DNA from: Geomonas silvestris
GTDB lineage: Bacteria; Desulfobacterota; Desulfuromonadia; Geobacterales; Geobacteraceae
Assembly (NCBI RefSeq): GCF_014193515.1
Contig: NZ_BLXX01000002.1
Span: 496,001 to 560,000, forward strand
Direction: 5' to 3'
Length of the DNA stretch: 64,000 nt
This document shows positions 51,093-64,000 of this stretch, in pieces. A program made the translations under genes and the position numbers. The notes below the pieces were generated by a model. It worked only from the letters and a program-made list of their open reading frames with translations. It had not been told where the DNA came from and searched no databases. The number at the start of each line of letters is the position of its first letter. The first letter of the stretch is position 1.

Positions 51093-52961
51093 ATGGAACA
51101 AACCACCTGGCAGTTTGACCTGGGAGCGACAGCGCTCCCTGATGGCTCAGGAACCAGGTTCAGGGTGTGGGCACCCAAGGTGGACAGCGTGGCGGTGCAT
51201 GTGGTCTCGGGGAAGGGTGCGGGAACCTTCCCCATGCAGAAAGAGGAGCGCGGCTACTACTCGGTAACCATTCCGGGAGTGGTGGATGGCGACCGTTACT
51301 TCCTCAGGCCCGGCAACGGTGAGCTGCGGCCGGATCCGGTATCCCGCTACCAGCCGGGCGGTGTCGACGATGCCTCGCAGGTGGTCGACCCGAAACTCTT
51401 CTGCTGGCAGGACGAAGGGTGGAGCGGGATCCCGCTCGAGAAGTACGTGATCTACGAGCTGCACGTCGGCACCTTCACAAAGGAAGGGACCTTCGCCGCG
51501 GTCATTCCGCATCTCGACTACCTGGTCGAGTTGGGAGTCTCCGCGATCGAGATCATGCCGGTTTCCCAGTTCGGCGGGGACCGGGGTTGGGGGTACGACG
51601 GGGTCGGCCACTACGCTCCCCACAACGCCTACGGCGGCCCCGACGGGCTGAAACAGCTGATCAACGCCTGCCACCGCAAGGGGCTCGCCTTCATCCTCGA
51701 CGTGGTCTACAACCACCTGGGCCCCGAGGGAAACCATGTCGGCGATTTTGGGCACTACTTCACCGAGCGCTACCACACCCCCTGGGGACGCGCGCTGAAC
51801 TTCGACGGGGCCGGGAGCGATGCGGTTCGCGAGTACTTCATCGGCAACGCGCTCTACTGGCTGGACGAGTTCCACGTGGACGCCCTGCGCATGGACGCCG
51901 TGGACTGGATCCTCGACAACCGGGCCCAGCACTTTCTGCAGCAGGTCGCCGAGGAAGTACACCGCTACCGCGTCAAGCAGCAGCGCCAGATCCATCTCTT
52001 CGCCGAAAACGACACCAACGACATGAGGCTGATAAATCCGATGCAGTACGGGGGGTACGGGCTGGACGCGCAGTGGTGCGACAACTTCCACCATGCCCTG
52101 CGGGCGCTGCTTACCGGCGAGACGACCGGCTACTATGAAGACTTCGGGCAGTTCAACCACCTCCTGAAGGCGTACACGGACGGCTACGTCTACACCGGTG
52201 AATATTCCCACTACCGGCAGCGTGGTCACGGTGGCCCGGTGGGCGACCGCCGCACCTCGCAGTTCGTGGTGTTCTGCCAGAACCACGACCAGGTGGGCAA
52301 CCGCAAGTGCGGCGACCGCCTGAGCGCCGTCCAGACCCTGGACCGGCTGTTGCTCGCCGCGGCCGTGGTGCACCTGTCGCCCTACCTGCCGCTCATCTTC
52401 ATGGGAGAGGAGTACGGGGAGCGGGCCCCCTTCCACTATTTCGTAGGCTTTTCCGACCAGGAGCTTCTGGCGGCGATCCGACGCGGGAAACACGAGGAAC
52501 ACGCTTCCGGGATCTGCGAGGGAGATATTCCCGACCCGGCTGCGGAACAGACCTTCCTGGAATGCAAGATCGACGTGAGCCTGCCGCGCGAGGGTGAACA
52601 GGCACTGATCCAGGAGTTCTACCGCCTGCTGCTGGGACTCAGGAAAAAACTGTCTGCGTTCCGGGTCTTCGAGCGCAGCCGCATGGAGATCACCGGCCTT
52701 CCCCAACAAAAGGTCCTGATTTTCAGGCGCGACGGGGACGAGGACTCGCTGGTGAGCATCTTCAGTTTCAGTAACCTCCAGGAGCAGATCGACCCGAGGC
52801 TGAGCGCCGGCAGCTGGGAGAAGCTGCTCGACTCATCGGCACGTCACTGGCGTGGGCCCGGCGAGGCCGCACCCGCGACCCTCAAGATCGCCCAAAATGA
52901 AAGCCCCCCCTCCATCACGATCAACCCCTTCAGCGCGCTGGTCTACGCCAGCAACAGATAA
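51093..52961 (+). CDS. treZ: Malto-oligosyltrehalose trehalohydrolase
   Basis: GH13 enzyme, 622 residues, which releases trehalose from malto-oligosyl trehalose. An N-terminal E-set domain (VAPKVDSVAVHV) precedes the barrel. Motifs: FILDVVYNHLGPEGNH, the nucleophile region DALRMDAVDWI, the acid/base glutamate in HLFAENDTND, and the third acid in FCQNHDQVGNRKCGDR, as well as IFMGEEYGERAPFHYF, a TreZ signature. Start ATG 51093 has GGGGGAGGATC upstream; a frame from 51039 begins too near the promoter. It is the first gene of the operon and precedes a GH57 gene by 11 bases. Product would be trehalose in the cytoplasm. Confidence 0.92.
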   Translation: MEQTTWQFDLGATALPDGSGTRFRVWAPKVDSVAVHVVSGKGAGTFPMQKEERGYYSVTIPGVVDGDRYFLRPGNGELRPDPVSRYQPGGVDDASQVVDPKLFCWQDEGWSGIPLEKYVIYELHVGTFTKEGTFAAVIPHLDYLVELGVSAIEIMPVSQFGGDRGWGYDGVGHYAPHNAYGGPDGLKQLINACHRKGLAFILDVVYNHLGPEGNHVGDFGHYFTERYHTPWGRALNFDGAGSDAVREYFIGNALYWLDEFHVDALRMDAVDWILDNRAQHFLQQVAEEVHRYRVKQQRQIHLFAENDTNDMRLINPMQYGGYGLDAQWCDNFHHALRALLTGETTGYYEDFGQFNHLLKAYTDGYVYTGEYSHYRQRGHGGPVGDRRTSQFVVFCQNHDQVGNRKCGDRLSAVQTLDRLLLAAAVVHLSPYLPLIFMGEEYGERAPFHYFVGFSDQELLAAIRRGKHEEHASGICEGDIPDPAAEQTFLECKIDVSLPREGEQALIQEFYRLLLGLRKKLSAFRVFERSRMEITGLPQQKVLIFRRDGDEDSLVSIFSFSNLQEQIDPRLSAGSWEKLLDSSARHWRGPGEAAPATLKIAQNESPPSITINPFSALVYASNR

Positions 52962-52972
52962 CGGAGGCAACC

Positions 52973-55417
52973 ATGGCACAGGAGCGCTACATCTGCGTGC
53001 ACGGACACTTCTATCAACCGCCCCGGGAAAACCCCTGGCTGGAAGCGGTGGAGATCCAGGATTCGGCGGCACCCTACCACGACTGGAACGAGCGGATCAC
53101 CGCGGAGTGCTACGCCTCGAACTCGGCCTCGCGGGTACTGGACGGCGAGGGGAGGGTGATGGATATCGTCAGTAACTACGCGAAGATGAGCTTCAACTTC
53201 GGGCCCACGGTGCTCTCCTGGATGGAGCACGGGGCGCCTGACGTCTACCAGGCGATCCTCGATGCCGACCGCCAGAGCCTCGAGTGGCGCTCCGGGCATG
53301 GTGCAGCCATCGCCCAGGTCTACAATCACATCATCATGCCGCTTGCCAACCGCCGCGACAAGGTCACCTCAGTCATCTGGGGGGTGAAGGACTTCGAGTT
53401 CCGCTTCAAGCGCAAACCCGAGGCGATGTGGCTCGCCGAGACGGCGGTGGACCTGGAGTCGCTGGAGATCATGGCGGAAAAGGGGTTGAAGTACGCCCTC
53501 CTGGCCCCGCACCAGGCGGCGCGCTACCGCAGGATCGGCGACCCCGACTGGATCGAGGCGGCGGTCGACCCCTCGCGCCCCTACCGCTGCACGCTCCCCT
53601 CCGGGCGCAGCATCGACCTGTTCTTCTACGACGGCCCGATCTCCCAGGCGATCGCCTTCCAGAACCTGCTCTCCTCGGGGGACGTACTGGCGGAGCGGCT
53701 CATGGGAGGCTTTTCCGAGGACCGCGAGGGGGCGCAACTGGTGCATATCGCCACCGACGGCGAGACCTACGGCCACCATCAGAAGTTCGGGGACATGGCG
53801 CTCGCCTCGGCGTTGGCCAAGATCGAATCGAACGACATGGCCCGCATCACCAACTACGGCGAGTTCCTCGAGCTGCACCCCCCCACCTGGGAGGCCGAGA
53901 TACACGAGCGGACCTCCTGGAGCTGCGCCCACGGGGTGGAGCGCTGGAACAACGACTGTGGCTGCAACTCGGGCGGGCACGGCGATTGGAACCAGCAGTG
54001 GCGCGCCCCCTTGCGCGCGGCGCTCGACTGGCTGCGCGACCGCTTGGCCGTTGCCTTCGAGCAGAAGGGCGCCTCCTTCTTCAAGGACCCCTGGCAGGCG
54101 CGCGACGCGTACATCGAGGTGATCCTGGACCGCGACATGGAAAATGCCGAGCGTTTCCTGGCGGCCCACTCCCTGCGCCCGCTCGATGCGGGGGAGAAGA
54201 TCAGCGCCCTGAAGCTTTTGGAGATGCAGCGCCACGCCCTGCTCATGTACACAAGCTGCGGCTGGTTCTTTGACGAACTCTCGGGACTGGAGACGGTACA
54301 GGTCATCGAGTACGCCTCGCGGGCCATCCAGCTCTCCCAGGGGATCGTCGAGCAGGGTGTGGAGGAGGCGTTTTTGAAGCGGCTGCAGTCGGCCAAGTGC
54401 AACGTGAAGGAGCACGAGGACGGAGCCTGGATCTACAAAAACTTCGTGCTCCCCACCCGGCTCGACCTGGTGAAGGTCGGGGCGCACTACGCCTTCAGCT
54501 CGCTCTTCGAGGAGTACGAGGAGCACGCCAACATCTTCTGCTACGCGGTCGGCAAGGAGGACTACCGCAGGATCGTCACGGACGACGCCTCGATCGCCAT
54601 GGGGAGGATCCACGTCGCCTCGGAGATTACCGAGGAGTCGCAGACCATGACCTTCTGCGTGGTGCGCATCGGCAGCCACGATTTCAAGGGGGGCGTGGTG
54701 GCGGTAGGGCAGGACCCGGAGGCCTACAACCAGATGAAGGAGGAGATGAGCACCGCCTTCGACAAGGGGCTCTACACCGAGCTCATCCTCCTGATGGACA
54801 AGCACTTCGGCACCCACAGTTACTCGCTCTCCAATCTCTTCTGGGACGAGCGGCGCAAGATAATCAACCTGATCATCACCGAGAACATGGCGCAGAGCCT
54901 GGCGAACTACGAAACCCTCTACGAGCACGGCAGGCCGCTCATGGAGTTCATCCAGGACACCGGCATGCCCATGCCCAGGGTGTTCTTCGTGGCAGCCGAG
55001 CCGGCCTTGAACGACCTCTTGAAGAACGCCCTGACCCAGGAGGCGGTCGACGAGGATGCGGTGCGCAGGATCATCGACCAGATCAGGAAGTGGCAGGTCC
55101 AGATCGACGTCACCAATACCGAGTACTTCATCCGCCAGCACATGGAGAAGCTCACCCATGCCATGGTGGAAAACCCGCAGAACGTGGAGCTCATCACGAA
55201 GATCGACAAGCTGATGGGGCTGATCCGCTCGGTCCCGCTCGATATCGTGCTCTGGAAGGTGCAAAACGACTACTACGTGCTCGCGAAGACCGTGTACCCG
55301 GAGTTCCTGAAACGGGAGCGCGACGGAGAGGCCGGTGCCGGCATCTGGCTGGAAGTATTCAGGAAGCTGGGAGAGAGCTTCCGCTTCAACCTCGGCACAG
55401 TCCTGCCGGCCGAGTAG
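52973..55417 (+). CDS. GH57-family glycosidase with DUF3536
   Basis: 814 residues. The N-terminal third has the GH57 opening RYICVHGHFYQPPRENPW, then SFNFGPTVLSWMEHG, HNIIMPLANRRDKVTSVIWG (split) and the catalytic segment VHIATDGETYGHHQKFGD. The middle and C-terminal parts match DUF3536 (ARDAYIEVILDRDMEN; FCVVRIGSHDFKGGV; HSYSLSNLFWDERRK). Family members act on alpha-glucans; the exact reaction is unknown and may be an alpha-amylase or branching-type step on malto-oligosaccharides. It is wedged between treZ and treY with 11 and 10 bases spacing, so it belongs to the pathway. Confidence 0.85.
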   Translation: MAQERYICVHGHFYQPPRENPWLEAVEIQDSAAPYHDWNERITAECYASNSASRVLDGEGRVMDIVSNYAKMSFNFGPTVLSWMEHGAPDVYQAILDADRQSLEWRSGHGAAIAQVYNHIIMPLANRRDKVTSVIWGVKDFEFRFKRKPEAMWLAETAVDLESLEIMAEKGLKYALLAPHQAARYRRIGDPDWIEAAVDPSRPYRCTLPSGRSIDLFFYDGPISQAIAFQNLLSSGDVLAERLMGGFSEDREGAQLVHIATDGETYGHHQKFGDMALASALAKIESNDMARITNYGEFLELHPPTWEAEIHERTSWSCAHGVERWNNDCGCNSGGHGDWNQQWRAPLRAALDWLRDRLAVAFEQKGASFFKDPWQARDAYIEVILDRDMENAERFLAAHSLRPLDAGEKISALKLLEMQRHALLMYTSCGWFFDELSGLETVQVIEYASRAIQLSQGIVEQGVEEAFLKRLQSAKCNVKEHEDGAWIYKNFVLPTRLDLVKVGAHYAFSSLFEEYEEHANIFCYAVGKEDYRRIVTDDASIAMGRIHVASEITEESQTMTFCVVRIGSHDFKGGVVAVGQDPEAYNQMKEEMSTAFDKGLYTELILLMDKHFGTHSYSLSNLFWDERRKIINLIITENMAQSLANYETLYEHGRPLMEFIQDTGMPMPRVFFVAAEPALNDLLKNALTQEAVDEDAVRRIIDQIRKWQVQIDVTNTEYFIRQHMEKLTHAMVENPQNVELITKIDKLMGLIRSVPLDIVLWKVQNDYYVLAKTVYPEFLKRERDGEAGAGIWLEVFRKLGESFRFNLGTVLPAE

Positions 55418-55427
55418 CGGGGAAACC

Positions 55428-58352
55428 ATGAGACAGCGCGCCTTGCCCAAGCCGCGGATACCGTCCGCCACCTACCGGCTGCAGTTCAACGCCCAGTTCA
55501 GCTTCGACCAGGCCCGGGAGATCGTAGGGTACCTCTCCGAGCTGGGGATCAGCGACCTCTACGCCTCGTCGTACCTGCAGGCCAAGCCCGGGAGCATCCA
55601 CGGCTACGACGTTGTGAACCAGACGCTTTTGAACCGCGAGGTGGGGGGCGAGCAGAGCTACCAGGCGCTCATGGACGAGCTCAAGCGGCACGGCATGGGG
55701 CACATCCTCGACTTCGTCCCCAACCACATGTGCGTCGAGAGCGAGGAGAACCTCTGGTGGATGGACGTCCTGGAGAACGGGCCGAGCTCTCTTAATGCCC
55801 ACTTCTTCGACATCGACTGGGCGCCGGTGAAAAAGGAGCTGACCGACAAGGTGCTGCTCCCCTTTCTGGGGGACCAGTATGGCAGGGTGCTGGAGCGTGG
55901 CGAGCTGAAGCTCAGCTACCGGGAAGGGGCCTTCAGCATCGATTACTACGGGATGCACATCCCCATCGAGCCCAAGTCGACCCTGGAGATCCTCTCTTTG
56001 AACCAGGAACGGCTCCAGGAGCAGTTCTCCGACGACGCCCCGGCCCTTTTGGAGTACTTCAGCATCGTCACCTCACTGCTGCACCTCCCGGTAGCGACGG
56101 AGCGGGACCCGGAGCTCAAGGAGGAGCGTCACCGCGAGAAGGAGATCATCAAGAAGAGGCTGGACCGGCTCTGCCGCGAAGAGCCCAGGGTGGCCCGCCA
56201 CCTCGAGGAGAGCATCGCGGTCTTCAACGGCACGCTGGGGGACCGGCACAGCTTCGACCTGCTGGACCGGCTGCTGCAGAACCAGTGCTACCGGCTCTCC
56301 TTCTGGCGGGTCGCCACCGAGGAGATCAACTACCGGCGCTTCTTCGACATCAATGCCCTTGCCGCCATCAGGATGGAGGATCCCGCCGTCTTCAACCAGA
56401 CCCACCAGCTCCTTTTCCGGCTGATCCGGGAGGGGAAGGTGACCGGGGTGCGCATCGACCACGTGGACGGGCTCTACGACCCCCTGGGGTACCTGGAAAA
56501 GCTGCAGGAGAGCTGCTTCAAGGAGCTGGCCGGGGAACAGGCTGACTACCGGGGCACCGTGGAAGAAAATCCGGGCTACCGCCCGTTCTACGTCGCCGTC
56601 GAGAAGATCCTGATGAAGGGGGAGCAGCTCCCCAAGGAGTGGCCGGTCTTCGGGAGCACCGGCTACGACTTCCTGAACCAGGTTAACGGTATCTTCGTGG
56701 ATGCCGAGCAGGGGAAGGCCTTCGAGCGCATCTACGACCATTTCCTGGGGTATCACTCTGACTTCACCGAGCTTATGTACGAAAAGAAGAAGCTGGTCCT
56801 GCAGGTCTCCCTCTCCGGGGAGGCCAACATGCTGGGGCACCGGCTGAACAACATCTCGGAGCGCGACCGGCTCACCCGGGATTTCACCCTGAACAGCCTG
56901 GTGCGCGTGATCTCCGAGGTGATCGCCTGTTTCCCGGTGTACCGGACCTACGTGGTTCCCGGTACGGTGCGGGAGCGCGATGTCCAGTACATCGAGGCGG
57001 CGGTCGGCAAGGCCCAGCGCAAGAATCCGGCGCTGAACGCCTCGATCTTCGAGTTCCTGCGCGACGTGCTGCTCCTCAGATTTCCGGAGACCGCCGACGA
57101 AGCCGACCGCGTCGCCTGGCTCGACTTCGCCATGCATTTCCAGCAGATCACCGGGCCGGTGATGGCCAAGGGGCTCGAGGACACCACCTTCTACGTCTAC
57201 AACCGCCTCGCCTCGCTGAACGAGGTGGGGGGGATGCCGGGGCGCTTCGGCACCACGCTCGCGGCGTTCCACGGCCAGAGCATGGAGCGGCTCAAGAACA
57301 CTCCCCACGCCATGATCACCACCGCGACCCACGATACCAAGCGAGGCGAGGATGTGAGAACGCGCATCGACGCCCTCTCCGAGATGCCCGACGAGTGGGA
57401 GGAGACGCTCAAGCGCTGGAGCCGGCTCAACCGCGACAAGGAGGTCCAGGTCGAGGGACAGCGGATCCCCACCCACCACAAGGAGTACCTGCTCTACCAG
57501 ACGCTGTTGGGGGCCTGGCCTTTGGGTGAGATGGACCCGCAGCAGTACGAGAGCTTCCTGGGGAGGATCCGCGAGTACCTCATCAAGGCCTCCCGGGAAG
57601 CGAAGACCCACACCAGCTGGATCAGCCCGAACCAGCCCTACGAGGAGGCGCTCCTGCGCTTCGTGGACGCCATCCTCGCCCGGGGCGGCCCCAACGAGTT
57701 CCTCGACGACTTCATCCCGTTCCAGAAGCGGATCGCCCGCTTCGGCCTCTTCAACTCGCTCTCCCAGCTGCTCCTCAAGATGGTGTCCCCAGGGTGTCCC
57801 GACTTCTACCAGGGGACGGAGCTTTGGGACTTAACGCTGGTGGATCCCGACAACCGCCGGCCGGTGGACTACCAGGTGCGGCTCAAGGCTCTGGCCGGGC
57901 TCAAGGCGCGCGAGCGCGACCTGGGGCCCCGGGAGCTGGTGCGCCAGCTGGTGGAGAGCCGGGAGAACGGCTGGATCAAGCTGTACACCATCTACCGGGT
58001 GCTCAACTTCCGCAAGGCCAACCGCGAGACCCTCGAGTTCGGCGAGTACCTGCCGCTGGAGGCCCAGGGGGCCCGCGCAGGGAACATCTGCGCCTTCCTG
58101 CGCCGCGGCGCGGGGAAAACCGTTGTGGCAGCGGTCCCCAGGATGCTCTCCTCCCTGGCCCCCGAGCCGGGCCAGCTGCCGCTTGGCGAGGTCTGGCTGG
58201 ATAGCCTGCTGGTGCTCGACGGTGCGGCGGGGCACTACCGCAACGTGATAACGGACGAGGAACTTGAGACCGTGGACCACGCCGGCAGGACCGCGTTATC
58301 CCTGGCCCAGCTCTTCGCCACCGCGCCTGTTGCCTTGCTGGAAAAGAGGTAG
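55428..58352 (+). CDS. treY: Malto-oligosyltrehalose synthase
   Basis: GH13 enzyme, 974 residues, which rearranges the reducing-end bond of malto-oligosaccharide to an alpha-1,1 link. Motifs are [19 protein letters not shown] at the start, [37 protein letters not shown] (nucleophile Asp region) and [18 protein letters not shown] (acid/base Glu) and [17 protein letters not shown]. These are the TreY set; length fits the large bacterial form. Start ATG 55428 gives a normal N-terminus; a frame from 55335 would overlap the GH57 gene. It works directly with treZ. The 161 bases after its stop (58353-58513) hold no gene. Confidence 0.93.
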   Translation: MRQRALPKPRIPSATYRLQFNAQFSFDQAREIVGYLSELGISDLYASSYLQAKPGSIHGYDVVNQTLLNREVGGEQSYQALMDELKRHGMGHILDFVPNHMCVESEENLWWMDVLENGPSSLNAHFFDIDWAPVKKELTDKVLLPFLGDQYGRVLERGELKLSYREGAFSIDYYGMHIPIEPKSTLEILSLNQERLQEQFSDDAPALLEYFSIVTSLLHLPVATERDPELKEERHREKEIIKKRLDRLCREEPRVARHLEESIAVFNGTLGDRHSFDLLDRLLQNQCYRLSFWRVATEEINYRRFFDINALAAIRMEDPAVFNQTHQLLFRLIREGKVTGVRIDHVDGLYDPLGYLEKLQESCFKELAGEQADYRGTVEENPGYRPFYVAVEKILMKGEQLPKEWPVFGSTGYDFLNQVNGIFVDAEQGKAFERIYDHFLGYHSDFTELMYEKKKLVLQVSLSGEANMLGHRLNNISERDRLTRDFTLNSLVRVISEVIACFPVYRTYVVPGTVRERDVQYIEAAVGKAQRKNPALNASIFEFLRDVLLLRFPETADEADRVAWLDFAMHFQQITGPVMAKGLEDTTFYVYNRLASLNEVGGMPGRFGTTLAAFHGQSMERLKNTPHAMITTATHDTKRGEDVRTRIDALSEMPDEWEETLKRWSRLNRDKEVQVEGQRIPTHHKEYLLYQTLLGAWPLGEMDPQQYESFLGRIREYLIKASREAKTHTSWISPNQPYEEALLRFVDAILARGGPNEFLDDFIPFQKRIARFGLFNSLSQLLLKMVSPGCPDFYQGTELWDLTLVDPDNRRPVDYQVRLKALAGLKARERDLGPRELVRQLVESRENGWIKLYTIYRVLNFRKANRETLEFGEYLPLEAQGARAGNICAFLRRGAGKTVVAAVPRMLSSLAPEPGQLPLGEVWLDSLLVLDGAAGHYRNVITDEELETVDHAGRTALSLAQLFATAPVALLEKR

Positions 58353-58513
58353 CCGGGCGGGTGGGGCGGGAAGTGCGCCCCATGTGAAATCGAAGGTTCA
58401 AGCTGCACAGCGATGGGGGGAAGGGCGCCGGAGTCGCCGGGCTTTCCCGCAGCACCGTCGGGGCGTTGGATGATCTCCTGGAAGTGACCGTGGAAAAAGG
58501 ATAGAGGTACGCC

Positions 58514-60490
58514 ATGGAAGGAAGGGAACGCGTCGTCATCGAATCCATCACCCCGCAGATCGACTGCGGGCGCTACCCGGTGAAGCGGGTGGTTGGAGAC
58601 GAGCTGGTGGTCGAGGCGGACATCTTCAGCGACGGCCACGACGAGGTCGCCGGGGTCCTGCTCTACCGGCAGCAGCACGAGAAGGGGTGGCAGGAGGTCC
58701 CGCTCAGCCGGCTGGAGAACGACCGCTGGCAGGGGAGCTTCACCCTCTCTGAGCTCGGCTCCTACCACTACACCATCCTGGGCTGGGTCGACCACTTCCT
58801 GACCTGGCAGAAGGACCTCAAGAAGCGGCACGCTGCGGGACAGGATATCGCCGTCGACATCCTGATCGGGGTGCAGCACATAGAGAGGGCCGCCGAGCTC
58901 GCCGGTCCCGAACTGGCCGAGAAGCTGCACGAAACCGCTCAGGCGCTCGCCCACGCCCCGAACCGCCAGCGCGCCGTCGCCATCGGCCTCGCCCCCCAGC
59001 TCTCTACAACTATCAGCGGCTGCTGCGCCCGCGACTTGGCGACCCGCTACCCCGACGAGTTGTGCGTGACGGTGGACCGGGAGCGGGCGGTGTTCAGCAG
59101 CTGGTACGAGCTCTTCCCCCGCTCCTGCGGCCGGGACAGGCGGCACGGCAGCTTCAAGGACGTCCAGTCCCTGCTCCCGGAGCTGGCCGAGCTCGGGTTC
59201 GATGTCCTCTACCTGCCGCCAATCCACCCGATCGGGATGACCAAGCGCAAGGGGAGGGCGAACGCGGCCAACGCCGAGCCGGGGGATCCGGGGAGCCCCT
59301 GGGCCATCGGCTCCCCCGAGGGGGGGCACAAGGCGGTGCACCCGGAGCTGGGGACCCTTGAAGAGTTCCGGGAACTGGTGCGCGAGGCGGGGAAAAAGGG
59401 GATGGAGATCGCCCTCGACATCGCCTTCCAGTGCTCGCCGGACCACCCCTACCTGGCGGAGCACCCGGAGTGGTTCCTCTGGCGGCCGGACGGCACGGTG
59501 CAGTACGCGGAGAATCCCCCCAAGAAGTACCAGGACATCGTCCCCTTCAACTTCGAAACTGCCTCCTGGCGTGAGCTCTGGGAGGAGCTCAGAAGCGTGC
59601 TCTTTTTCTGGATGGACCAGGGGGTGCGCATCTTCCGGGTGGACAACCCGCACACCAAGCCGTTTCCGCTGTGGGAGTGGCTGATCCGGGAGGCGAAGCA
59701 GCGCTCGCCGGAGGTGCTCTTCCTGGCCGAGGCCTTCACCCGGCAAAAACTCATGTTCCGCCTGGCGAAGCTCGGCTTCGACCAGTCCTATACCTACTTC
59801 ACCTGGCGCAACAGCAAGCAGGAGCTGGTCGATTACCTGGAAGAGCTGACCCGCGGCGCGGCCCGCGAGTTCCTGCGCCCCAACTTCTGGCCCAACACCC
59901 CGGACATCCTGAACCAGTACCTGCAGGTCGGCGGGCGCCCCGCCTTCATCGTCAGGCTGGTGCTCGCCGCCACCCTCTCCTCGAACTACGGCATCTACGG
60001 CCCGGTGTACGATCTCTGCCTCGCCGCGGCGGAACCGGCCAGCGAAGAGTACCAGCACGCCGAAAAATACCAGCTCCAGGAATGGGACCGGGACGCGCCG
60101 GGGAACCTCAAGGCGGTAATCGCTGCCCTGAACCGGGTGCGCCGCGAGAATCCCGCCCTGCAGCGCACCAACAACGTCGCCTTCTACCCGGCCGAGGACG
60201 ACGGCGTGCTCTTCTACGGCAAGAGCACCCCGGACGGCTCCAACACGGTGCTCGGCCTCGTGAACCTGGATCCCTTCCACGCGAAGCAGGTGCGCATCCA
60301 GGTCCCGCTCGAGGAACTGGGGATCAAGCCGGGGCAGTCCTACCTGGTGCAGGACCTGTTAAACGGCGACCACTTCATCTGGCAGGGGGCCTGGAACAGC
60401 ATCCTGCTCGACCCCGCCCAGACCCCGGCGCGGCTCTTCCGGATCAGGAGCTGGCTGCGCCGCGAGCGGGACTTCGATTACTACCTGTAA
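58514..60490 (+). CDS. glgE: Alpha-1,4-glucan:maltose-1-phosphate maltosyltransferase
   Basis: GH13 enzyme, 658 residues (usual about 660), which extends alpha-glucan using maltose 1-phosphate. Visible: YELFPRSCGRD with GSFKD, the FDVLYLPPIHPIGMTKRKGRAN signature, SPWAIGSPEGGHKAVHPELGT, FRVDNPHTKPFPLWEW with the nucleophile D377, and FLAEAFTRQKLMFRLAK with the acid E406. These match GlgE closely. Maltose 1-phosphate would come from the maltokinase half of the next gene, which lies 14 bases downstream. Start ATG 58514 has GGATAGAGG upstream. Confidence 0.95.
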   Translation: MEGRERVVIESITPQIDCGRYPVKRVVGDELVVEADIFSDGHDEVAGVLLYRQQHEKGWQEVPLSRLENDRWQGSFTLSELGSYHYTILGWVDHFLTWQKDLKKRHAAGQDIAVDILIGVQHIERAAELAGPELAEKLHETAQALAHAPNRQRAVAIGLAPQLSTTISGCCARDLATRYPDELCVTVDRERAVFSSWYELFPRSCGRDRRHGSFKDVQSLLPELAELGFDVLYLPPIHPIGMTKRKGRANAANAEPGDPGSPWAIGSPEGGHKAVHPELGTLEEFRELVREAGKKGMEIALDIAFQCSPDHPYLAEHPEWFLWRPDGTVQYAENPPKKYQDIVPFNFETASWRELWEELRSVLFFWMDQGVRIFRVDNPHTKPFPLWEWLIREAKQRSPEVLFLAEAFTRQKLMFRLAKLGFDQSYTYFTWRNSKQELVDYLEELTRGAAREFLRPNFWPNTPDILNQYLQVGGRPAFIVRLVLAATLSSNYGIYGPVYDLCLAAAEPASEEYQHAEKYQLQEWDRDAPGNLKAVIAALNRVRRENPALQRTNNVAFYPAEDDGVLFYGKSTPDGSNTVLGLVNLDPFHAKQVRIQVPLEELGIKPGQSYLVQDLLNGDHFIWQGAWNSILLDPAQTPARLFRIRSWLRRERDFDYYL

Positions 60491-60504
60491 GAAAGGACCT
60501 GGAC

Positions 60505-63885
<3,381 letters not shown>

Positions 63886-63912
63886 GCGGCTCCCGCCGCC
63901 AGGAGGTAGATC

Positions 63913-64000
63913 ATGAAAAAGCTGCTGCCACTGCTGCTGTTTGCCGCCATGCTCTCCGCCGCGCTGCCGGCGTTCGCCGAGCGGAACCGCTACTCCGCGG
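63913..64000 (+). CDS. Secreted protein, 5' end only
   Basis: Starts ATG 63913 after AGGAGGT. The 29 visible codons form a typical signal peptide: KK, a Leu-rich core and a likely AFA-type cleavage site. It runs off the window end. It lies 27 bases after the treS-maltokinase stop and may share its transcript. Nothing else can be said about function. Confidence 0.75.
   Translation, partial: MKKLLPLLLFAAMLSAALPAFAERNRYSA

Noticed and set aside
53369-55471. 700-codon minus-strand frame opposite the GH57 gene
   Set aside because: Antisense shadow with Val/Gly/Leu-rich composition and no recognised domain.
59671-60504. N-terminal extension of the treS-maltokinase frame
   Set aside because: It lies within glgE in another frame and is Gly/Ala/Arg rich. 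The normal TreS N-terminus starts at 60505 after GAAAGGA.

Overview
The window is GC-rich, densely coded DNA with leading and lagging operons, four tRNA genes and no rRNA. Gene content suggests a Geobacterales bacterium (Desulfuromonadota, in the Geobacter/Geomonas/Citrifermentans neighbourhood): small Cys-rich and haem proteins, an Alternative Complex III (ACIII), DUF1847 and DUF3750 proteins and a TreS-maltokinase fusion. This placement is inferred from protein style and was not searched.

Layout. 1-3458 is the end of a caa3-type cytochrome c oxidase operon (ctaD-E-F-C-B); its subunit II carries two tandem cytochrome c domains. 3553-12089 holds a tiny four-Cys protein, the threonine degradation pair tdh-kbl, a second copy of the tiny protein, an ovothiol pair (ovoA plus a PLP lyase, probable ovoB), a diadenylate-cyclase-like protein and a small lipoprotein. 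12448-25911 is mostly housekeeping and transport: hotdog thioesterase, acyl-CoA ligase, GDP-fucose synthase, GMP reductase, MFS carrier, tRNA-dihydrouridine synthase, a Cys-rich FKBP, EamA and RhtB carriers, YceH, DUF2288, DUF1847 and ThpR. 26038-28290 is serS with two tRNA-Ser, a DUF2155 lipoprotein and two tRNA-Arg, followed by about 600 bp of odd noncoding DNA.

31418-44970 is the centrepiece. It is a minus-strand gene train that joins all ACIII subunits (actB, an actC-actD fusion, actF, actA, a monohaem actE-like protein) to a cbb3-type oxidase core (ccoN and a dihaem ccoO-like protein), to small membrane proteins, and to copper-handling genes (TauE/SafE-like protein, P1B ATPase). It looks like a complete quinol-to-oxygen chain in one locus. 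With the caa3 operon at the start, the organism has at least two routes to oxygen.

45330-50808 contains PPK2, a DUF1328 protein, a 53-residue Cys-rich protein, a three-domain DNA ligase LigD (no Ku in view), a small SAP-plus-Cys protein and a cation diffusion facilitator. 51093-63885 is a trehalose/alpha-glucan operon: treZ, a GH57/DUF3536 glycosidase, treY, glgE and a treS-maltokinase fusion. It combines the TreYZ route and the TreS-Mak-GlgE route behind one good promoter. The window ends inside a new secreted-protein gene.

Regulatory calls (promoters, operators, terminators) are read by eye from motif matches and are hypotheses. Protein family names come from recognised motifs and gene order, not database searches.
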